NCBI RefSeq assembly: GCF_014596725.1
Contig: NZ_JACVEG010000004.1
Location: 62,001 to 126,000, forward strand
Reading direction: 5' to 3'
Source of the DNA: Vibrio sp. Y2-5
GTDB lineage: Bacteria > Pseudomonadota > Gammaproteobacteria > Enterobacterales > Vibrionaceae
Length of the DNA: 64,000 nucleotides
Numbering within the stretch: the first letter of the stretch is position 1; each line of letters starts with the position of its first letter. A program made the position numbers and the translations under genes. Positions 54,665 through 63,447 of this stretch are shown here, piece after piece. The notes under the pieces are model-generated. The model did no database searches and was not told the origin of the DNA. It saw only the letters and a list, made by a program, of their open reading frames with translations.

Positions 54665-55684
54665 CTAATACGTGAAAGGATCGGGTATTTCATGATCATT
54701 GAACTTGCCTTTCACTTCCATAATTGCCGGAATCTGCTCTACAAAAATCTCTACCAGTTGCGGGTCAAAGTGTTTGCCAGACTGACTTTTCAAGAACTCA
54801 AATGCATCTTCTATTGACCATGCTTTTTTATACGGACGCTCACTGGTTAACGCATCAAATACATCCGCAATCGCCGCCATACGACCTTCGACAGGAATGG
54901 CTTCGCCCGCCAAGCCATTAGGATACCCTGAACCATCCCACTTTTCATGGTGAGAAGTAGCAACAGCATGGGCCAACGAAATCAACGTGGAACGAGGATT
55001 AGAGAGAATATTCCCACCAATTTGTACGTGCTTTTTCATTTCGACAAACTCTTGTTCATCAAGCTTGCCCGGCTTAAGCAAGATATTATCGGGAATACCT
55101 ATCTTGCCAATGTCGTGCATGGTGGTCGCCATTCGTAACTCTTCGGCTTGTTCTTCTGCCATGCCTGCTGCCATTGCAAGCATTTTGGTGTAATGACTCA
55201 TGCGCTGAACATGCATGCCTGTTTCGTTATCTTTGTATTCCGCTGCGCGCCCTAGCCTTTGAATTAAGTCAATTTGAGTTTCACGCAAGACGTCAATTTT
55301 AACTAGAGACAAATGCGTTTTTACCCGTGCCCGAACAATCGCAGGGATAATAGGCTTCACGATGTAATCAACACCACCGAGTGCAAAACCTTTCTCTTCG
55401 TCTATAGAATCACGAAGTGCTGTCACAAATATCACTGGGATAGAGGCCGTACTTGTCTCATCTTTCAGTAACTTACACAACTCAAACCCAGTCATTTCAG
55501 GCATCATGACATCGAGAAGGATTAAATCGACGCTCTCTTGCTCTAATCGCGCCAGCGCTTCTTGACCAGAACGAGCGAATGTTAGGCGGTAATCCTCTTG
55601 TAGAACTTGGCGAATCACTTTGAGGTTGGCAGGTTCGTCATCAACAACAAGAATTCGAGGTAATTGTTTGGTAAATAAAGTCAT
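54665..55684 (-). CDS. Response regulator with HD-GYP domain
   Basis: 339 residues. Receiver domain (about 8-130) with ILVVDDEPANLKVI and phosphoacceptor LILLDVMMPEMTG; HD-GYP domain (about 150-325) with MHDIGKIGIPDNIL, HEKWDGSGYPNGLAGEAIP and ADVFDALTSERPYK, all metal ligands present, so it should hydrolyse cyclic-di-GMP. It starts three bases after the hybrid kinase stop, its likely phosphate donor. Confidence 0.92.
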   Translation of the reverse strand: MTLFTKQLPRILVVDDEPANLKVIRQVLQEDYRLTFARSGQEALARLEQESVDLILLDVMMPEMTGFELCKLLKDETSTASIPVIFVTALRDSIDEEKGFALGGVDYIVKPIIPAIVRARVKTHLSLVKIDVLRETQIDLIQRLGRAAEYKDNETGMHVQRMSHYTKMLAMAAGMAEEQAEELRMATTMHDIGKIGIPDNILLKPGKLDEQEFVEMKKHVQIGGNILSNPRSTLISLAHAVATSHHEKWDGSGYPNGLAGEAIPVEGRMAAIADVFDALTSERPYKKAWSIEDAFEFLKSQSGKHFDPQLVEIFVEQIPAIMEVKGKFNDHEIPDPFTY

Positions 55685-55687
55685 GAA

Positions 55688-58600
55688 TTATCCTTCTTGC
55701 TGTAACGCTTCAATGGCATTTCTAATGAACTGTTCTGCGGATGCAAAGTCAAATTCTTCAATAGCATTGACCGCATCATTAATATTTTTCTTGATAACAT
55801 CGGGGGAACCAAGCTGAAGTTTAGCCACTGTCTCATCGTGCAGCTCACCGGATTTGGTTGCCGCTAGCCAATCTTCAAGTAGATCCTGTACATTTGAATT
55901 TGCGAGTGCCGATTCCGGCTCAGCCATCTCTGCCTCTGGGTAGAGGCTTTGTAGTTGCTCGATGTCGTGAGTCAAATCTTTCCAGATTATTTTAATCTGT
56001 ACGACTGCTGACTGAGCTTGCGCGGGCATATGCGAATCGACAGCTCTCTCTAGATCAGCAAAGGCATGGGACAGAGAAATAAGAGCCAGATTGCCTGTTA
56101 AACCTTTCAACGCATGAGCTTGTTCACCTAGTACTGGCCAATTTTGCTCATCGACTAACTGCTTGAGTGTGCTACTCAACGCTTCATGTTTATTAGTTAA
56201 ACGAACAAGTTCTGCCAGATATAAGTGTACATCTCCCCAAAGTTTCAGCGCTTTATTCAAACTTATAACTTTATATTTCCCAACGGCATTATCTGTTATT
56301 GAAGTCGCGTCGTGTCCATCCTGAGCCTTATGCTCAAAATGCAGTACTCGCGCCATTTCTTGGGTTAAAAGAGCGAAATCGACAGGTTTGTTTGCAAACC
56401 CGTCCATGCCAGATTCTCGTGCTTCCACTCTATCTTCAGCAAGGACACTGGCGGTTAAAGCTACAATAGGTGTTCTGACCAATTTGTTCTGCCTTTCCCA
56501 CTCACGAATATGCTTGCTTGCACCCAAACCATCCAAATTAGGCATTTGAATATCCATTAAGATGATATCTGGTTGAACCGCTTTGAATTGCGCAACAGCT
56601 TCATGCCCATCTTGAGCGGTGAATACTTTGTGATTTTGACGTTCGAGAAGAATTCTCAGCAAGTTAATGTTTTGCTCAATGTCGTCACACACCAACACTC
56701 TTAGTGCTGGCAGTGTGATGACATGAGAAGAGCGAGCTACTGTTTCAGCTTCACTTTCTTCCAATGGTAGTTCAATGCTAAAACAACTCCCTTTGCCCAA
56801 TTCGCTGGTCGCATGAATTGTTCCGCCCATTAGCTCGACCAGTTGTTTGGAAATCGTAGTGCCAAGACCCGTTCCACCGAAACGACGGCTCATGGAAGCA
56901 TCTGCCTGCGTAAACGGGTCAAATACGGATTTAAGACGAGAAGGATCGATCCCGATCCCCGTATCAACCACGCTAAAACGGAGCCAATCTGATTTGTGTT
57001 CGACCGAAGAGACCGTTAGAGATACACCACCACTTTCAGTAAATTTGATGCCATTGCCGACAAGGTTCATTAACACTTGGCGTATACGGTCTTCGGCTCC
57101 GACAACGACTTGAGGCAAATCATTGGCCATATTCAGATTGAGTTCTATGCCCTTATTTTTCGCCGTTAACCATAAGGTAGAAATAACGGTATCGACACAG
57201 GCTGCAAGCTTGAAAGGCACCTTCTCAATTTCGAGTTTGTTTTTCTCTAGTTTGGCGCTATCGAGAATATCGTTAAGCAGATGCAGTAACGAACGAGCCG
57301 ATTGCGAAATGGTTTGAAGGTGTTTTCGCTCTTCTCCTTTGACTTCTGAATCAAGCAGAATGTCAGTAAAACCAATGATAGCATTCATCGGTGTGCGAAT
57401 TTCATGACTCATATTAGCTAAAAATGCAGCTTTACTGTCCGCCGCATGCTCAGCACGTTGTTTTGCCTCAACCAGATCTTGTTCCATCTGTTTTCGACTT
57501 GATATATCAACCATGACACCATCAGCCCAGACGGCATTATTTGCCTCATCTCGAACAACCATGCCGTTTTCTAACACCCAGACGGTATTGCCATTCTTAT
57601 GATGGATACGGTATTCAATCTCGTAAGTATCACGTTCATCGATATTCTCACGCATATTGGCGCACAAATCGCGATCTTTGCCTTCATAAATGCAGTTCGC
57701 GAATGCAACACTGCCAGATAAAAACTCATCAGCACTGTAACCTGTGAGCTCCACAATACCTTCACTAAGAAATACGGGCGTCCAATTGTGATCTAGCAAA
57801 CGTCGAAACGAAGCGCCCGGAATATTTTGCATCAGTGAACTTAAGCGCTGTTCGCTCTCTCTTAGCTTTTCTTCCATAGCTTTACGTTCTGAAATATCAG
57901 AGACGAAACCGACGAACAGAGTTTCACCATTTTCCAAATTGACACGCCCTACAGCCAAACGGATAGGAATTAAATCCCCAAATCGATGACGAGCGTATAA
58001 TTCTTTTGGTGAACCTATAATTTTTGCGTTCCCCGTTATGAAGTAATTCTCTAAGTAGGAGTCATGCTGAACTTGATGGTTGGATGGCATTAACATTGAG
58101 ACATTGCGCCCAATGACCTCATGTTCAGACCAACCGAATATTGTGCAAGCTGCGCCATTGATACCGCGAACAATACCACGCGCATCAATTGTGATAACGC
58201 CATCAGCGGCCGTATCAAGAATTGCTTGAAGTCTCGCTTCACCAGCAGTTTTCTCTCTCAATAACTGTCGGTATCGAAGTTGAGAACTGACGTTAACCGC
58301 CAAAGTTGAAAGAAGCAGCGTAAAGATCGAAACAATGATGGCCAATTGTGTGTTGTCTTGTTCGGTAAATGCAGGGGTAACACACTCCATCTCTTCAATA
58401 AAGCGAGCCGCTTCCATACCGGTATAATGCATGGCAGAAATTGCACTACCCATAATTGCTGCGCTAATCAATTTAACGTGGATTGAACCTAAAGCAGGAA
58501 ATGCATACCGGAGTCTTGATCGAACCGTCAAAGCGATGGTCGCCAATCCAACAGACACAACAATAGACAAAGCAAACCAATAGGGATCGTAACGAAGCTC

Positions 58601-59044
58601 AAGATCCATATCCATCGCTTCCATACCGATATAGTGCATCGCGCCAATGCCTGCGCCGACAACCATTCCGTTCCTTAACGTGACTTTAAATGAATCCGTT
58701 TCATTGATTAATGACTTTAAGACAAAATAGCTGGCCAATACTGCAGGCACAAAAGATAGCGCGGTAATATGGTGGTCATATTCCATTGTATGAGGCATAG
58801 CAAAAGCTAGCATTCCGACGAAATGCATACTCCAGATACCACCAGCCATCACAAACGAACCTGCCAATAGAGCTGTCAGCCTATGGCTAGGAAGCTGAAT
58901 ATGCCTTGCTGTAGAGGCTAAACGCAAAGCGAAAAATGATGCCATGGAAGCAAGAAAAACGGATACCACCACGAGCCAAACATTGTACGTACCAGTCACA
59001 AGCTTATCAGGGCTAACATCTACAACAAAAAAGTGGTCAAACAT
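55688..59044 (-). CDS. MHYT-PAS hybrid sensor histidine kinase with receiver and Hpt domains
   Basis: 1118 residues. N-terminal MHYT membrane module with seven spans (about 15-245), showing MHFVGMLAFAMPH, MHYIGMEAMDMD and MHYTGMEAARF, which may bind copper and sense oxygen, CO or NO. Then PAS (about 265-380), PAS/PAC (about 395-520), HisKA with NMSHEIRTPMNAIIGF, ATPase with GGTGLGTTISKQL, a receiver (ILMDIQMPNLDG) and an Hpt domain (about 960-1050, QAHALKGLTGNLA). It should feed the HD-GYP regulator behind it. Confidence 0.92.
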   Translation of the reverse strand: MFDHFFVVDVSPDKLVTGTYNVWLVVVSVFLASMASFFALRLASTARHIQLPSHRLTALLAGSFVMAGGIWSMHFVGMLAFAMPHTMEYDHHITALSFVPAVLASYFVLKSLINETDSFKVTLRNGMVVGAGIGAMHYIGMEAMDMDLELRYDPYWFALSIVVSVGLATIALTVRSRLRYAFPALGSIHVKLISAAIMGSAISAMHYTGMEAARFIEEMECVTPAFTEQDNTQLAIIVSIFTLLLSTLAVNVSSQLRYRQLLREKTAGEARLQAILDTAADGVITIDARGIVRGINGAACTIFGWSEHEVIGRNVSMLMPSNHQVQHDSYLENYFITGNAKIIGSPKELYARHRFGDLIPIRLAVGRVNLENGETLFVGFVSDISERKAMEEKLRESEQRLSSLMQNIPGASFRRLLDHNWTPVFLSEGIVELTGYSADEFLSGSVAFANCIYEGKDRDLCANMRENIDERDTYEIEYRIHHKNGNTVWVLENGMVVRDEANNAVWADGVMVDISSRKQMEQDLVEAKQRAEHAADSKAAFLANMSHEIRTPMNAIIGFTDILLDSEVKGEERKHLQTISQSARSLLHLLNDILDSAKLEKNKLEIEKVPFKLAACVDTVISTLWLTAKNKGIELNLNMANDLPQVVVGAEDRIRQVLMNLVGNGIKFTESGGVSLTVSSVEHKSDWLRFSVVDTGIGIDPSRLKSVFDPFTQADASMSRRFGGTGLGTTISKQLVELMGGTIHATSELGKGSCFSIELPLEESEAETVARSSHVITLPALRVLVCDDIEQNINLLRILLERQNHKVFTAQDGHEAVAQFKAVQPDIILMDIQMPNLDGLGASKHIREWERQNKLVRTPIVALTASVLAEDRVEARESGMDGFANKPVDFALLTQEMARVLHFEHKAQDGHDATSITDNAVGKYKVISLNKALKLWGDVHLYLAELVRLTNKHEALSSTLKQLVDEQNWPVLGEQAHALKGLTGNLALISLSHAFADLERAVDSHMPAQAQSAVVQIKIIWKDLTHDIEQLQSLYPEAEMAEPESALANSNVQDLLEDWLAATKSGELHDETVAKLQLGSPDVIKKNINDAVNAIEEFDFASAEQFIRNAIEALQQEG

Positions 59045-59228
59045 AATTTATAACTCAATAAAACTGACACGGGCTTAAGGCAATATCGCCGCTGAGCGTG
59101 CACGTTACTATTGTTCACACTTAAAGTTAAGCGTTACGTAAGGTAAGTCTTACAATAATAAACCCATAATATTGTTAAGGTTTTTTTGCTAATAAGGAGT
59201 GGTAAGAACAAGTAACTGAAGCTAAAGC

Positions 59229-59265
59229 AAAAACAGCCATCACTTTTATTTAAGGTGATAGCTGT
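59229..59265 (-). terminator. Terminator after the TetR gene
   Basis: Minus strand ACAGCTATCAC / GTGATGGCTGT followed by TTTTT, downstream of the repressor stop. Confidence 0.75.
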
Positions 59266-59298
59266 CGAATTGTTTTTAATACAAAGTTATTTTTGAGG

Positions 59299-59880
59299 TT
59301 AATGAATCTTTAAGCTTTGCACAATTTTCTTAACCAATTTTTCCAAACATTCTTTTGATGGTTTCGTGGTCGCAAAAGATCTCAAACCATAAATGTTCAT
59401 TACCAGAAAATCGCTGAGCAACTCGCAATCCGAATCCTCAGGTAGCTCACCCTTAGCCTTCGCGGTCTCAATTTTTTCTCGAATATTGAGTTTCCATCGA
59501 TTAAGCATACCGCAGATGATGGCTTCGACTTCTTCATCTTGCTGCTCCAGTTCACTCAAAGACTTTTGTAATAAGCAGCCTTTATTTTCGTGGCACTCTT
59601 TAAACTCAATAATGTCGTTCAGATAATTTTCAAATCCACAAAGAATGGAATCACTATCAACAAAGAACTCTTCAAACGACTTGGATTTGGTTTCGGCATA
59701 ATGATTGAGCGACGCAAGTAGCAATCCGCGTTTGTTTTCGAAAGCACAGTAGATTGAGCCTGGGTGCAAGCCTGTCGCTCGTTTCAAATCCTGCATACTG
59801 GTTTTGTTATAACCTTTGGCGATGAACTCATTCATCGCAGAGCGTAAAACATACTCTCGGTCAAATTCTGCACTTCTCAT
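59299..59880 (-). CDS. TetR-family repressor, NemR-like
   Basis: 193 residues. Helix-turn-helix about 8-50 (AMNEFIAKGYNKTSMQDLKR then TGLHPGSIYCAFENKRGLL). NKGCLL near residue 96 holds a Cys in the position typical of NemR-type repressors that sense electrophiles or hypochlorite. Divergent from the nemA-like gene with a long palindrome between, so it is the likely repressor. Confidence 0.83.
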   Translation of the reverse strand: MRSAEFDREYVLRSAMNEFIAKGYNKTSMQDLKRATGLHPGSIYCAFENKRGLLLASLNHYAETKSKSFEEFFVDSDSILCGFENYLNDIIEFKECHENKGCLLQKSLSELEQQDEEVEAIICGMLNRWKLNIREKIETAKAKGELPEDSDCELLSDFLVMNIYGLRSFATTKPSKECLEKLVKKIVQSLKIH

Positions 59881-59944
59881 TACACTTTGCTCTTAGCTTT
59901 AAGACGCAATCAGTGTACTGGTTTGAATACCCATGCACAAGATA

Positions 59945-59986
59945 CTTGAACGAACATTCAAAAAATAACTTGAATGTTCGTTCAAG
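59945..59986. promoter_or_regulatory. Operator of the nemR/nemA pair
   Basis: CTTGAACGAACATTCAA (59945-59961) and its exact inverse TTGAATGTTCGTTCAAG (59970-59986) with an eight-base spacer. Each arm is itself nearly palindromic, so two TetR dimers could bind. It lies in the divergent promoter region. Confidence 0.75.
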
Positions 59987-60040
59987 AAAAGGTTAGGATG
60001 TGCACATCAAGTCCACATAGGGCGTATAAGGAACAGCAAA

Positions 60041-61084
60041 ATGACAGCAACACTATTTGAAACCTATAAGCTAAACGACAAAATTACACTTAAAAACCGT
60101 ATTGCAATGGCTCCACTGACTCGTTGTATGGCAGATGCAAACCTAGTTCCAACGGATGCTATGGTCGAGTACTACGCAAAACGTGCTGACGCAGGTTTGA
60201 TCATTTCAGAAGCGACAATTATTCGTCCTGATGGCCAAGGCTATCCAAACACTCCGGGACTTTACAGTGAAGCGCAAATTGCTGGCTGGAAAAAAGTAAC
60301 AGAAGCAGTACATGCAAATGGCGGCAAGATTTTCGCTCAACTATGGCATACAGGCCGAGTAGCACACCCTCACTTTTGGGGTGGTGAATACGTATTAGCT
60401 CCTTCAGCAGTAGCATTTGATGGGACTGTTCCTCGCATGCGTGAATTGGTTTACACCGTTCCTAAAGAAGCAACAAACGAAGAAATCGCACAACTGGTTG
60501 AAGATTATGCACAAGCTGCACAAAACGCGATTGAAGCGGGTTTTGATGGCGTAGAAATTCACGGTGCTAACGGCTACTTGATTGACCAATTCCTACACTA
60601 CGACACTAACCGTAGAACAGATGAATTTGGCCAAACAGCGGAGAACATGTCTCGCTTCCCTCTTGCTGTAATTGATGCTGTAATTGCACGTATTGGCGCA
60701 GAATTGACAGGCCTTCGTGTATCTCCAGCGGGTTATGCCCATATGACGACAGATGCAAGAGATCGTCAGGTGTTCGATTACTTCCTAAAAGAAGTTGAAA
60801 AGCGTGATTTAGCTTACCTTCATGAAGGTATGTTTGATGACAGCATGGAATTTGATTTCCTAGGCGGTAAAGTTTCAGACTACATGCGCCAAGCATACTC
60901 TAAGACTCTAATGGCAGTTGGTGGATACAATGCAGAAACCGGTGCTGAAGCAATTAAAGCAAACAAGTTTGATTTGCTAGCTATCGGCCGTCCTTTCATT
61001 GCTAACCCAGACTACGTGAGCCGCGTACAACAAAATAAAGAACTTGTTGAATACGATGCTGCAATGCTGGAAACCTTAGTGTAA
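60041..61084 (+). CDS. nemA: Alkene reductase / N-ethylmaleimide reductase (old yellow enzyme)
   Basis: 347 residues of the OYE family. FMN barrel with LKNRIAMAPLTRCMAD, the substrate-binding HANGGKIFAQLWHTGRVAHP and GFDGVEIHGANGYLIDQFLH (His/Asn pair) and DLLAIGRPFIANPDYV. It reduces activated alkenes, quinones and nitro compounds with NADPH in the cytoplasm. Control by the divergent NemR-like repressor is very likely. Confidence 0.93.
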   Translation: MTATLFETYKLNDKITLKNRIAMAPLTRCMADANLVPTDAMVEYYAKRADAGLIISEATIIRPDGQGYPNTPGLYSEAQIAGWKKVTEAVHANGGKIFAQLWHTGRVAHPHFWGGEYVLAPSAVAFDGTVPRMRELVYTVPKEATNEEIAQLVEDYAQAAQNAIEAGFDGVEIHGANGYLIDQFLHYDTNRRTDEFGQTAENMSRFPLAVIDAVIARIGAELTGLRVSPAGYAHMTTDARDRQVFDYFLKEVEKRDLAYLHEGMFDDSMEFDFLGGKVSDYMRQAYSKTLMAVGGYNAETGAEAIKANKFDLLAIGRPFIANPDYVSRVQQNKELVEYDAAMLETLV

Positions 61085-61111
61085 GGTTCCATCTAATAAT
61101 TTGTATATATA

Positions 61112-61134
61112 GCGGCCCTTATCGGGCCGTTAAT
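61112..61134 (+). terminator. Terminator after nemA
   Basis: CGGCCC-TTAT-CGGGCCG followed by TTAAT, about 28 bases after the stop. Confidence 0.7.
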
Positions 61135-61191
61135 CTATCTATAATATACAAATCACATTAGAACACTCATTACTATCAGGATATTTGAGCA

Positions 61192-62115
61192 ATGGATCTA
61201 GCTACCCGACTCGTCATGCTTTTAGAAGTGCATCAACAAGGCTCATTTGCCAAAGCAGCAGACATCCGAGGGATAGACCGCTCAGTTCTTTCAAAGCAGA
61301 TAAAAAAGCTCGAAGATTCATTAGGTTTGCGTCTTCTAAATCGCTCCACACGCTCCCTGTCATTTACCACCGCCGGCCTAGAAATCGTTAAACAAGCGCA
61401 AAAAATAAGGGATACCCTCGAAGAGACCCACCATCTCGCCAACACTTTTAACGAAGAGCCTAGAGGTATCTTAAGGCTTTCAAGCACCCAATTGTTTGGC
61501 CGAACTTATCTCAAGAAAGCCGTCGTCAATTTCCTCAAAAAGTACTCACAAGTCAGTATTGAAGTGATTCTTGATGATAGAAAAGTTGACCTGATTAGCG
61601 ACCGTTTCGATATTGCATTTAGAATTGGCATTCCTGACGATTCCAACCTTGTTGCGAAGAAACTTGCTGACCACAAAATGGCGATACTGGCTTCGAAAGA
61701 CTTTATCGAAGAACATGGTTACCCAGAAAATCCAGAACAACTCTCGGCACTACCTTCGGTCATCTATTCAAACCGTTCTTTTACTTTGGACAAGGTAAAA
61801 CTTTTCTCCGAAGCGGAAGAAGAATCTTTCACTCTTAATGCCCAAGGGCGTTACCGAGTTAATGAAGTAGAACTGTTAATGGATGCAGCGCAAGAAGGAT
61901 TGGGCTATATCATTGTCGGCCAGATGATGTTGACCAAAAATATTGATGATTTAGGCCTAATCAAGCTGTTACCAGATTTCCAAGTATCTTTTACCGGTGG
62001 GCTCTACGCACTGTATTCTCATCGTAATCCGCCACCTTTAGTCAAACTTTTCATCGAAACCGTTCAAGACACCATTGGCACCCCGCCTGTTTGGGAATCC
62101 TATCTCAACGATTAG
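61192..62115 (+). CDS. LysR-family transcriptional regulator
   Basis: 307 residues. Winged helix about 1-60 with MLLEVHQQGSFAKAADIRGI and RLLNRSTRSLSFT; effector domain about 90-300 with DIAFRIGIPDDSNLVAKKL. The class is like AaeR/DsdC-type relatives that act on nearby stress or efflux genes. No clear target; nemA lies upstream but behind a terminator. Confidence 0.85.
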   Translation: MDLATRLVMLLEVHQQGSFAKAADIRGIDRSVLSKQIKKLEDSLGLRLLNRSTRSLSFTTAGLEIVKQAQKIRDTLEETHHLANTFNEEPRGILRLSSTQLFGRTYLKKAVVNFLKKYSQVSIEVILDDRKVDLISDRFDIAFRIGIPDDSNLVAKKLADHKMAILASKDFIEEHGYPENPEQLSALPSVIYSNRSFTLDKVKLFSEAEEESFTLNAQGRYRVNEVELLMDAAQEGLGYIIVGQMMLTKNIDDLGLIKLLPDFQVSFTGGLYALYSHRNPPPLVKLFIETVQDTIGTPPVWESYLND

Positions 62116-62324
62116 CTCGGCTCCATTAAATCTCACAACAATATATTTGTGTAAATTCAATAGGTAACCACCTATTCGCACCCTTTCGCATAAAATCATT
62201 ACCATCATGTTTCCGACTCAATTCTAGTGTATGTTTTAACAAATACCGCTTTTTGACGAGTAGATCTTCTATCGAAATTTCAACCCCTTTATTGGTGCCG
62301 TTTTGTCCATAGTAAAATGCCGAA
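62116..62324. other. Intergenic region, no gene seen
   Basis: Part of a 318-base gap between the LysR gene and the first DUF3316 gene. The only signal I see is the CRP-like site at its right end. Confidence 0.6.
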
Positions 62325-62340
62325 AGTGATCTTCATCACA
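62325..62340. promoter_or_regulatory. CRP-like site upstream of the DUF3316 pair
   Basis: AGTGATCTTCATCACA matches TGTGA-N6-TCACA with one change and lies about 100 bp before the first DUF3316 gene. Confidence 0.45.
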
Positions 62341-62433
62341 CCTAAAAAATTGCTCATAATGCCCCCATCGAATGACAGACAAATCTGACATTCCGTAAGA
62401 AACAATAAAGTCTATTCTTCAAAGGTGAATATT

Positions 62434-62772
62434 ATGAACAAACTAATGACCGTAGCAGCAGGCCTACTTTTATCAACTTCTGCATTTGCTTCTAACGTGA
62501 CTCTACACAACGACACAACTGTAATGACTTCAAGTTTTGCTACTAAAGCAGAAGCATTAGATGCAGGTTTCAATGTTGCTCAAAACCTATCAGACATGAG
62601 CCAAAACGAACTACGTATCCAACTACCAGTAGATGCTTACCAAAATGTAAACAACATCAACATCGATAACACTGAAGTAAAAGTTGAAGAGTTCGCGCTG
62701 GCACGTGGTGAAGTTCAATACCGTGCTGTTGTGAATGTGGGTTACCACTTCAACGCTAAAGAAACACGTTAA
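62434..62772 (+). CDS. DUF3316 secreted protein, copy 1
   Basis: 112 residues from the ATG after AAAGGTGA; a GTG three codons upstream is less likely. Signal peptide MNKLMTVAAGLLLSTSAFA, then a small mature domain with TSSFATKAEALDAGFNVAQ and VQYRAVVNVGYHFNAKE. I recall the family as DUF3316, vibrio-specific and periplasmic, function unknown. About half identical to the next gene; the two follow a CRP-like site. Confidence 0.78.
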   Translation: MNKLMTVAAGLLLSTSAFASNVTLHNDTTVMTSSFATKAEALDAGFNVAQNLSDMSQNELRIQLPVDAYQNVNNINIDNTEVKVEEFALARGEVQYRAVVNVGYHFNAKETR

Positions 62773-62822
62773 TCAACACTTAAAAACCACTTTTAAAGTC
62801 CATATTTCAAAAGGTAAATATC

Positions 62823-63161
62823 ATGAAAAACACTATCATTCTTGCAACAGGTCTACTTATCGCTTCTTCTGCTTTCGCATCAACAACAAGTGTAAGTGAC
62901 AACGCAACTTTTAAAACTGAGACATACAGCTCTAAAGCTGAAGCTTACAATGCAGGTTTCGACCTTTCAGATTCAGTTAAAGCGATGGACCAAGCTCAAC
63001 TTCGTTTCAACCTTCCAGTGTCATCATACACATTGGTTAAGAACATCAATGTAGGTCAATCTGAAGTAACGGTTGAAGAAATTGCAAACAGCAACGGTGA
63101 CATTCAATACCGTGCTATCGTTGATGTGGATTATCAATTCAACGCAAAAGAAACAAACTAA
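62823..63161 (+). CDS. DUF3316 secreted protein, copy 2
   Basis: 112 residues with signal peptide MKNTIILATGLLIASSAFA. The mature part (ETYSSKAEAYNAGFDLSDS, QLRFNLPVSSYTLVKNINV and IQYRAIVDVDYQFNAKE) aligns with copy 1 without gaps, so the pair arose by tandem duplication. 50 bases behind copy 1 with its own AAAGGTAA ribosome site. Confidence 0.78.
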   Translation: MKNTIILATGLLIASSAFASTTSVSDNATFKTETYSSKAEAYNAGFDLSDSVKAMDQAQLRFNLPVSSYTLVKNINVGQSEVTVEEIANSNGDIQYRAIVDVDYQFNAKETN

Positions 63162-63167
63162 GTGTCA

Positions 63168-63202
63168 CTAAGCCTCGGGGATATGGATATCCCACGGCTT
63201 AC
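63168..63202 (+). terminator. Terminator-like hairpin after the DUF3316 pair
   Basis: TAAGCC..GGGATAT / ATATCCC..GGCTTA, an interrupted stem followed by a pyrimidine-rich stretch. Confidence 0.6.
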
Positions 63203-63447
63203 TCTCTTCTCTACAACCTCTTCCTTTCTACTCCCTAAACTTTATTCCTTTTGTATCTTTTCATTGCTCACTCGTTTGCAGCCCCAAATAACTGATTAAA
63301 AAATAAACCTTAGTACCAATTAATCTCACATCAAAATGAAACGTGTCGCAATAAAACATCATATAGTGATATATTCATCGAGGTTAATCGCTGTTAAATA
63401 AACGCTTATCCATTAACAGTAAAAAAAGGAATTTAAAAGGTAACGCC

